Part shown: positions 57,561-64,000 of the stretch, piece by piece
How positions within the stretch are numbered: position 1 is the stretch's first letter
Layout of the letters: every line of letters begins with the position of its first letter
Assembly (NCBI GenBank): GCA_022457155.1
Contig: JAJGOT010000205.1
Location: forward strand, 641,001 to 705,000
DNA length: 64,000 bases
Source: Cladopsammia gracilis
Lineage: Eukaryota; Cnidaria; Anthozoa; Scleractinia; Dendrophylliidae
Direction: 5' to 3'
Notes under the pieces: model-generated
Seen by the model: only the letters and a program-made list of their open reading frames with translations
Database searches by the model: none
Told to the model about the DNA's origin: nothing
Program-made: the position numbers and the translations under genes

Positions 57561-58796
57561 TTTTGTTTCTTCCTACAGTGAAGGGACACCAGGTCTGTTT
57601 TTAAAATTCAAGAGAAAATGCTCAAATGAGACGAGATTCATTTATGTACACCGCGGCTAGACTTCTCGGGACCTGAAGAAGCGAAAAGTAAATCAAATCT
57701 CTTGTAAATGACAATGAACACCTTTTTCATGATTTACTCTACTTGTGATAATCGCTAAACAATTTCGATGATTAAGCAAACGGGCGAAATTGATCTTAGA
57801 AGGTTTACCATTGTTGTTTAAAAGTCATTTATATGTTATCTTTGTACTCACGAATTCAGACATACCTTGAAAGTGAGTTGTTTTAGCAGAATGGATGTTG
57901 CAGCGATAATGTAACAGTATATATAAACCTGTTTATGCTTTAAAGTACTACACAGTACCATAGTTCACTGTTAATCCCTGTTTTCTTACACCCAAGTGAG
58001 TTGTCAGCTTTTTGACAATCACAGGTCACTTAGACGAGAACAATTTGCATTTAACCCCAAACAAACATAATCAAAGCAATTATCATAAGCTCGCATTGCC
58101 TCGCAAGACCTGTGGGCAGCTGCTCATTCATTTTTAAAACTCAAAAACGAAAATTAACTTATTTTCACTCCTTTTTTGTTTTAGTTGCGCTGAATGACGC
58201 GCGTTTTAAGAAACACGGAACGTATTTCAAGATTACGGGACCAGACCGCGCAACCGGCATCGGTTCATGAAGGTTCATTCACTCAAGCGCCTGCTGAATT
58301 TATTGCTATCTGGCTGTGTCGCAACACAAAAAAATTCCGAGACTCGCTGTGACCGCAAAGTGACTGAGCAAATGGAATGATATCAAAACAAAAATAAACA
58401 TGGAATCGCGAAAGAAAGATTGATAATTGCGAGTCAATTTAAATAAAGTTATGTCGGGTGTTTCGGCCTCGGGACTAACTTTAAACGATCGATTTCTTGC
58501 ATGACCCAACTCAGTTTCATTAGCATAATCGCTTAATTTGGTTGTGGTCATCGTAAAGTCTGTCCGAGAGACGAGAAAGAAAACATTGCGGCATCGAACA
58601 GAATATGTCCATTCCAAATATTTATTCGCCGCACAAAGTGGATTGCGAGTAGATGCTGCTTCTTTGTCTTTTACCGCTAAGGGTGCTAACAGGGGTACAA
58701 CACACACAAGGGAGGCATGTTTTTTTTTAGTATAGTCTCTTTTAACACTTGCACACCCAAGATTACACAACAAGTTTAAAACAGTGCTGCTTGGTT
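57561..58796. other. Upstream region of the GPCR
   Basis: Presumed promoter and 5' UTR for the minus-strand receptor. A 155-codon minus-strand open frame (58306-58773) resembles no family I know and is not annotated as a gene. No mobile-element ends recognised. Confidence 0.4.
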
Positions 58797-59135
58797 GCTT
58801 TCATTTGAATGGTCACACTTTAGGATTTCATGCAAGGACTCAAAAGTTAGAACCATCTTGTATAGCATAATAAACAGCACCACAGAAAAGTACTGCTCAA
58901 TAGCTTTCATTTGAATGGTCACACTTTAGGATTTCATCCACAGACTCAAAAGTTAGAATCACCTTGTACAGCATAATAAACAGTACCACAGGAAAGTACT
59001 GCGCAGTAGCCTTCATTTGAATGGTCACACTTTATGATTTCATCCACAGACTCAAAAGTTAGAACCACCTTGTACAGCATAATAAACAGCATCACAGGAA
59101 ACTGAATACGTGTTCAATAGCTTTCATTTGTAGTC
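58797..59135. repeat. Tandem repeat, 106-bp unit, about 3.2 copies
   Basis: The unit starting GCTTTCATTTGAATGGTCAC begins at 58797, 58903 and 59009 (exact 106-bp spacing), with a partial fourth copy at 59120. Units differ at few positions (for example GCACCACAG versus GTACCACAG). Each holds GACTCAAAAGTTAGAA and AGCATAATAAACAG blocks, the latter including AATAAA. Confidence 0.9.
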
Positions 59136-59539
59136 AAAGTACAAGAACTGGTATGAACTTCTTTCGCTTGGTTACTGTTTCTCAAAGTTATTCCCGGTCG
59201 ATCGCGTGTTTTGATAATACACCACTTTACAAACTTAGTCATTTTTGATGTCATTTTAGAATACAGCAGCTCAGTCTGGAAGTAAACGCCATTATTTAAA
59301 ACATTTGTTCAGAGTTGCTGTAGTAATTAGAATGTCGACAAAGGCGTGGCCTATCCTTCTTCTAGAAAAATCGTTGCCTAAAGCTACAGTAGAGGTTAAT
59401 TTCAGTTCGATCCTTGTTTGTGTTCTAAACGAAGAAAATGCCAAGGAACATAACAGTACTACTTAATAACTTTTATTGTTCTTGAATAGTCATAATCAGT
59501 AGTTAAAACGACAGTATTGACTCAGTGAAGTATATAACG

Positions 59540-59865
59540 ACGTTTTGGCTCAGGAGGGGTCTCCCATATAAAAATGATGGGGGTGATTGTCGGACATTTT
59601 TGAAAAGCACCTCAAAAAGTACAAAAATGGTACCAGAATCTTGTTTTGTGGGTACGACTCAAATTCAATTTCACCCCTAAGACTTCTTCGAGGTACCAAT
59701 TCCGCTCAAACAAACATGTTATATTCTCATATCTTTCGGCTCAATACCCTAAAAGGTACCGCGATGATTCTCAAACGGTGGCCATTTTAGATTTAGTACC
59801 GCCGTATAAGCAGTACCGATGCCACAAACTTACGATACCACCGTCATTTTCATAAGGGGTCCACC
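59540..59865. mobile_element. Possible inverted-repeat element
   Basis: GGGGTCTCCCATATAAAAAT at the left and, at the right, GTCATTTTCATAAGGGGTCC are imperfect inverted ends, and GGTACC-type blocks recur inside. Two overlapping short frames here are not recognisable. Tentative. Confidence 0.3.
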
Positions 59866-62800
59866 CGCCGAGGGTTTGGAAGTAAGCTTTAAAACGTAGG
59901 AAATCCGTGGGAAATCCTGTACTGAACTGAAAAGAACGATTTAACAGAAACTCTTTAGAAGATTTATTTATAACTGCTTGTTTTTCGCATTACGGGCAAT
60001 CGATAAAGTAACATCACATTAATCATGCACACTTGATAACTTCCTTTGTGCACGTCAGGTCACGAATAAGGAAGAAATAAGGGCTGGATTTCGAAGCTCA
60101 GCAGAATTCAACTTTCTAGTCAACGAGCATATCAAAAAGTTGATCGCAATGATCGAGGAAAGAAAAGAAAGCTAAAGCTGTACGTTTAGGAATTACTGAA
60201 AACGCTTACAATATTAAACAATCACAGGACTGGTGACATCAGATAATAATGCAACAGAAATTTGATTTTTTTGTTATCTCACAGCATGTCTACTTGAAGA
60301 GAGCAGAGTTACAGTTGTTTCGCAGCACATGAGTCAGCAAGGCTGTTTCTTGATTTCGCTCGCCATTAACAAGCACAGCGCAAACAGAAATTTTAAATTG
60401 CATACATCTGCTTTGATTATCATTTCTCGCCAGCAATAATTACTGTTTCCTTATTGGGGTGGCTTAGTTCAGAACAGATGAACATACAAGACTGGGGATC
60501 ATAGCAGGTTGACCTTCATAGCCGTTATCTTGAATGCATTAGTAGCTATTAGAATAGCTAGAATGCACAGAAATGCTTGATCTAGAACATATGTACAATG
60601 CAGCATCGCGATACGATATAGTGTCCCGGCCGATTAAATATCGCGTTACATGATTATGGCCAGGAACTTGCTTTTATTATCTTGAAATAGGAGGAAAACA
60701 TGACCCAGAGTGATGAAAGCAAAGAAATATGAACAAAAGAGACAAAATATGAAAATTACGGCTAAAATCAGTCAAAATTCCACAAAAATGGTAATTTTGA
60801 TTTCTTGACCGCCTGTCACGAAATCAAATTTGATGAACTGTAATCCACTTCCATCCTTGCAATCCTGCACTTTATCTTCAAACTACTGCTTCTGTTTTGC
60901 GCTATAGAATCTTTTCATCCATTTAAGTGTTTATTTGGTGGCATTTGGCGATAGAATGTAGAAATAAGGTAGACAAAATTCTGCTATTTCCGAAACGAAT
61001 AGAACTCGACTTTTTACACCACATCAGTAGTGTGCATTGCTCTGCATGACAAAGTTGCAAGAAATAAGTATAATACTAAGACGATCATAATGAACAATTA
61101 TTTGCATCTGAACTGGGCATCACAATGTACTGAAACTAAGCTTTCACGGAGTTAAGATATAAAAAGAATTATACTGATGATCGTTTTAAAATTCCCTTAA
61201 CTTGCATGCTTAGCTTATACATTTATTTCTTCTATACACCTTTGGTATCAAGTAAACTCAGTATCTTGTTTTCTCAGCCATAAATTGTTTTCGCTCTGTT
61301 ATTACATTTGACAAATTCAGAGCTTCCATCCTTATCGAAATCACCTGAATCTGTAAATGTCATGGAAATAAATTCCTTATTAAGAAAAATTAATTGAAAT
61401 AGCAAATTCGATTTCCATGTTTTAGTATAAACTACATAATGCTTTTTAATGTCAGATCTCGCAAATATAGAAAAGTTTGTTGTGAAATAAAAACAGATAA
61501 CTTGTTCCTTCTATCGCCCGGTCCATTTAAGAGACTCATCTGCGATTGTGGATAATTTGCGAGGCTTCAAAAAAAAAGGGAAATAGCTTTTTTGTGCTAA
61601 TTTAGTGGGGGAAAAAACGAAAATGGTAAAAAATCTTGAATGCAAGCAGACTTTGACCGCGGTCAGTTGTTATATATCCTGTTGTATGTTCCCAACTTGG
61701 CATGGGTTTGACATAACGACTAATCAGTCACTCGATAACTTTTATCGAAGAGTTTAAATCTCATTTAGTAGCCAAATACGTAAATAAGTTATTTCTCCTC
61801 ATCTTTTTTACTCATTTCTGTTTACCTTTTTTCTCAGAGGTCAGCCGGCTTCCGTTTTATGCGACCTTTTCTGCTTGTTTTGTAACGATATCCTTCATGA
61901 TCTTCTGAGAATTAAGCGTTTGATCACTAACATGTCGAGGAGAAGACTCTTTGATAGTTTTTATCGCTCTGATCCGAGTTGTTGTTAATTTGATAAAAAG
62001 ATATATTTTCTGAAAGGCCGCCTAGCAAAATAAATTGGGCATCTACTCCTCAAACCAACAGCTTAGCTTTCGAAGAAGGATATGTCGGATCTGGGATTAT
62101 TATGTTATACATAAATGCGCTTAAAAATGATCAACAGTACTTAATCGCTCTTTAATTTTAACTGTCCAAGTATTTAATAAAAAAAAACTTCTTAGTGGCA
62201 TTTAGTCACAAGCACTCAGTATAAGAACCTCCGACTTGCGGTCGAGTACTGTAGTGGAATAAAAATACAAAGATCGTCTGTTGCTGCCTTGCTATGGCCC
62301 CTGTTTCTTGATTCTTCTTTACGTGGAAATTTCAATGCCGTTTCGGTTATTGAATTGAATTAAATTTATAGATTTGATATTTTTAAGCGATCAGTCAGTT
62401 AGAACCTGAATTGACTGGCTCAGTTGAAATAGTTTTGGTAGCCTAAGTTACAAGCCTGCGAGGGGAAATTTGCCTCGCTGGGTTTGTATGATAAAATTTA
62501 ATACTGAAAGTCATAACACTGAAGGCAGAAATAAAACCGCGAACATGTACAATAATGAACTAGATTTCTATGCGGCGTTCTAACTGATAACACGATGTTT
62601 AGAAGTCCAATGAATCCTTTACAGCTGTAGGTATCGCAAAGAACTGGAAAATGTCTATATGCTCCTAAGGAATCAAAACCAGCAGCATACGATGTAGTTT
62701 CGTGTGACAAGATAAGTTGCCATATTTTTTTCAGATAGGGCTCGCGCGTGTGTGCATGCGGTAAATGACCGACCGGGTGCTTGTTTAACACACAATTCAC

Positions 62801-63165
62801 TGTTGGTAAAGTCTTGGTACAGAAAAGCTGATTTTAAAATGTGGAATACGAGTTCTTACCTTTCAGCGATTGATCTACGCTGACAAACATGTGCTCGTGA
62901 ACTGAGATTTGTACAGCAAGGCAGCCTGTTTGGTGTCGGTTCACCCTGTAATGTGTCAATCTTGGTTTGTTTTTAGCATTCGAGATGGTGAGTGTTAGAA
63001 AACCTTTCATTAAAACATTAAAACATGCCAAAAATGTTGCGTGAGCCAATCATCGGAGACAGTTAGGTAAAAATTAATAGGTCAACAAAGGATGGTCCGC
63101 GTATCATGTCTTGTGGGAAATGAGTCGAGTTAGCTCTTTGACTTTCATGATATCCTCTTTTATTT
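59866..63165. other. Long interval without recognised gene
   Basis: AT-rich, no long frame and no clear splice-bounded exon. It holds the dispersed repeat at 60790-60845, in opposite orientation to 17309-17370. Open frames of 65-100 codons (for example 62498-62800 minus) have no recognisable features. Confidence 0.45.
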
Positions 63166-63330
63166 TCATCTTCATCTTCAACTTCAACTTTATTGGTACT
63201 TCCATTACACAATGAAATTTATAATATGTATCTATATTGTGTTAATACAATTACAAGTGACGAGGGAAATACAGAAAAGCAAAATATGCTTATGTTATAG
63301 ATTTCGGTTTTAAAATTGAGGAAGCTTTTT
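63166..63330 (-). mobile_element. LINE-like 3' end, minus strand
   Basis: CATCTTCAACTTCAACTTTA followed by TTGGTACTTCCATTACACAA reads on the minus strand as TGTAATGGAAGTACCAATAA then AGTTGAAGTTGAAGATGAAG, a poly(A)-signal-like stretch plus simple-repeat tail. That form fits a CR1/L2-like retroelement end. The body is not traceable far. Confidence 0.35.
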
Positions 63331-64000
63331 GTGTAGATGAGGAAAGCTATCTGACAAAGATCTAAATTCGGAGGATGAAATGAAAACGCAGTTACAGAAC
63401 ATAACTGCATGACCCCTTGCCCAGACACAAACGCCTATCACAGACCACAGGATTACCATCTTCTGTTTGTGTGGTTGTACTGTGCCGGTTATAACTTTAG
63501 CCTTTTCTAAATGCCATATTTCGTGATTTTTAAACCGGTAGATTAAAATGAACTAAAAACGCTAAAAAAATATGAATACAGAGTTAAATTTTGAGAATGG
63601 TAAACCTGTGTACAGACTATGTTGCCACCCCTCTTGACCCTAAGCCCCCTACAAGATACAAACGGCTGTAACAGATCCCAATTGCAAAAGCGTGGCGATA
63701 CTGCAGAGCTTTACTTTAGTGAACTGAACTGACTCAATGAAAATATGATGACAGTGACCTCCTTCTGTCAGGAGTAAGGTTGACCCGCTGGTTGATCAAG
63801 AATAATTAATATATAACCAGCATTTTCAGTAATCACGAAATAACTAATCAAGCAAGGCTGACTATGACTGTCCAACTGGAGTCCGCGTAACAAGGGTAGC
63901 GAGGACTTGACTCTGGGAACCAGATTGCGTACTCCTGTGAACTCCCGTACAACCGCTAAAAGATCAACCTCGTTCCCAGCTAGGGTCCTACTCTTCCCGC
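63331..64000. other. Window end, no recognised feature
   Basis: No gene or element with definable ends is visible in the last 670 bases. Confidence 0.35.

Noticed and set aside
58306..58773. 155-codon minus-strand open frame upstream of the GPCR
   Set aside because: No recognisable domain, no supporting splice context, and composition like the surrounding non-coding DNA.
58797..59135. CRISPR-like array
   Set aside because: Units are contiguous 106-bp tandem copies without unique spacers, in a eukaryotic sequence.

Overview
The window is eukaryotic nuclear DNA. It is AT-rich and intron-rich, holds few genes, and is dense with short DNA transposons, fold-back elements and decayed retrotransposons. 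The gene set (ALG1, fascin, an intronless class C GPCR, a probable ATP synthase subunit f) and the mix of mobile elements (Penelope-like, DIRS-like, many TTAA/TA/TWA-target elements) suggest an early-branching animal, most likely an anthozoan cnidarian such as a stony coral. The species call is inference; the genes are read directly from translations.

Layout. 1-6030: no host gene, only mobile DNA (a LINE 3' end split by a 1.76 kb mariner-like element, then several inverted-repeat elements). 6031-6250 (minus): first coding exon of a probable ATP synthase subunit f gene, divergent from ALG1. 6596-30294 (plus): ALG1, the beta-1,4-mannosyltransferase of N-glycan assembly, resolved into 15 exons encoding 467 residues, with one GC-AG intron. 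Its introns hold a 1.66 kb giant inverted repeat, a DIRS-like element broken by two insertions, a three-level nested insertion, and a Penelope-like reverse transcriptase with a hammerhead-like motif. 30300-36480: inverted-repeat elements, including one with a perfect 8-bp target duplication. 36485-40414 (plus): fascin, two coding exons, 489 residues. 40415-54600: no host gene found; mostly inverted-repeat elements. 54732-57560 (minus): single-exon 942-residue class C GPCR with venus-flytrap region, mucin-like linker, nine-cysteine domain and 7TM region. 57561-64000: a 106-bp tandem repeat and otherwise no recognisable gene.

The host genes do not form a pathway: ALG1 acts on dolichol-linked oligosaccharide at the ER, subunit f in the mitochondrial ATP synthase, fascin bundles actin, and the GPCR is a surface receptor. 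The one regulatory link suggested is the 345-bp interval between the divergent subunit f and ALG1 start codons. I saw no convincing new multi-gene system; the most informative content is the layered insertion history and some unusual gene-level details. All splice sites were inferred by eye from reading frame, GT/GC-AG signals and recalled family sequences; no search or transcript data was available.
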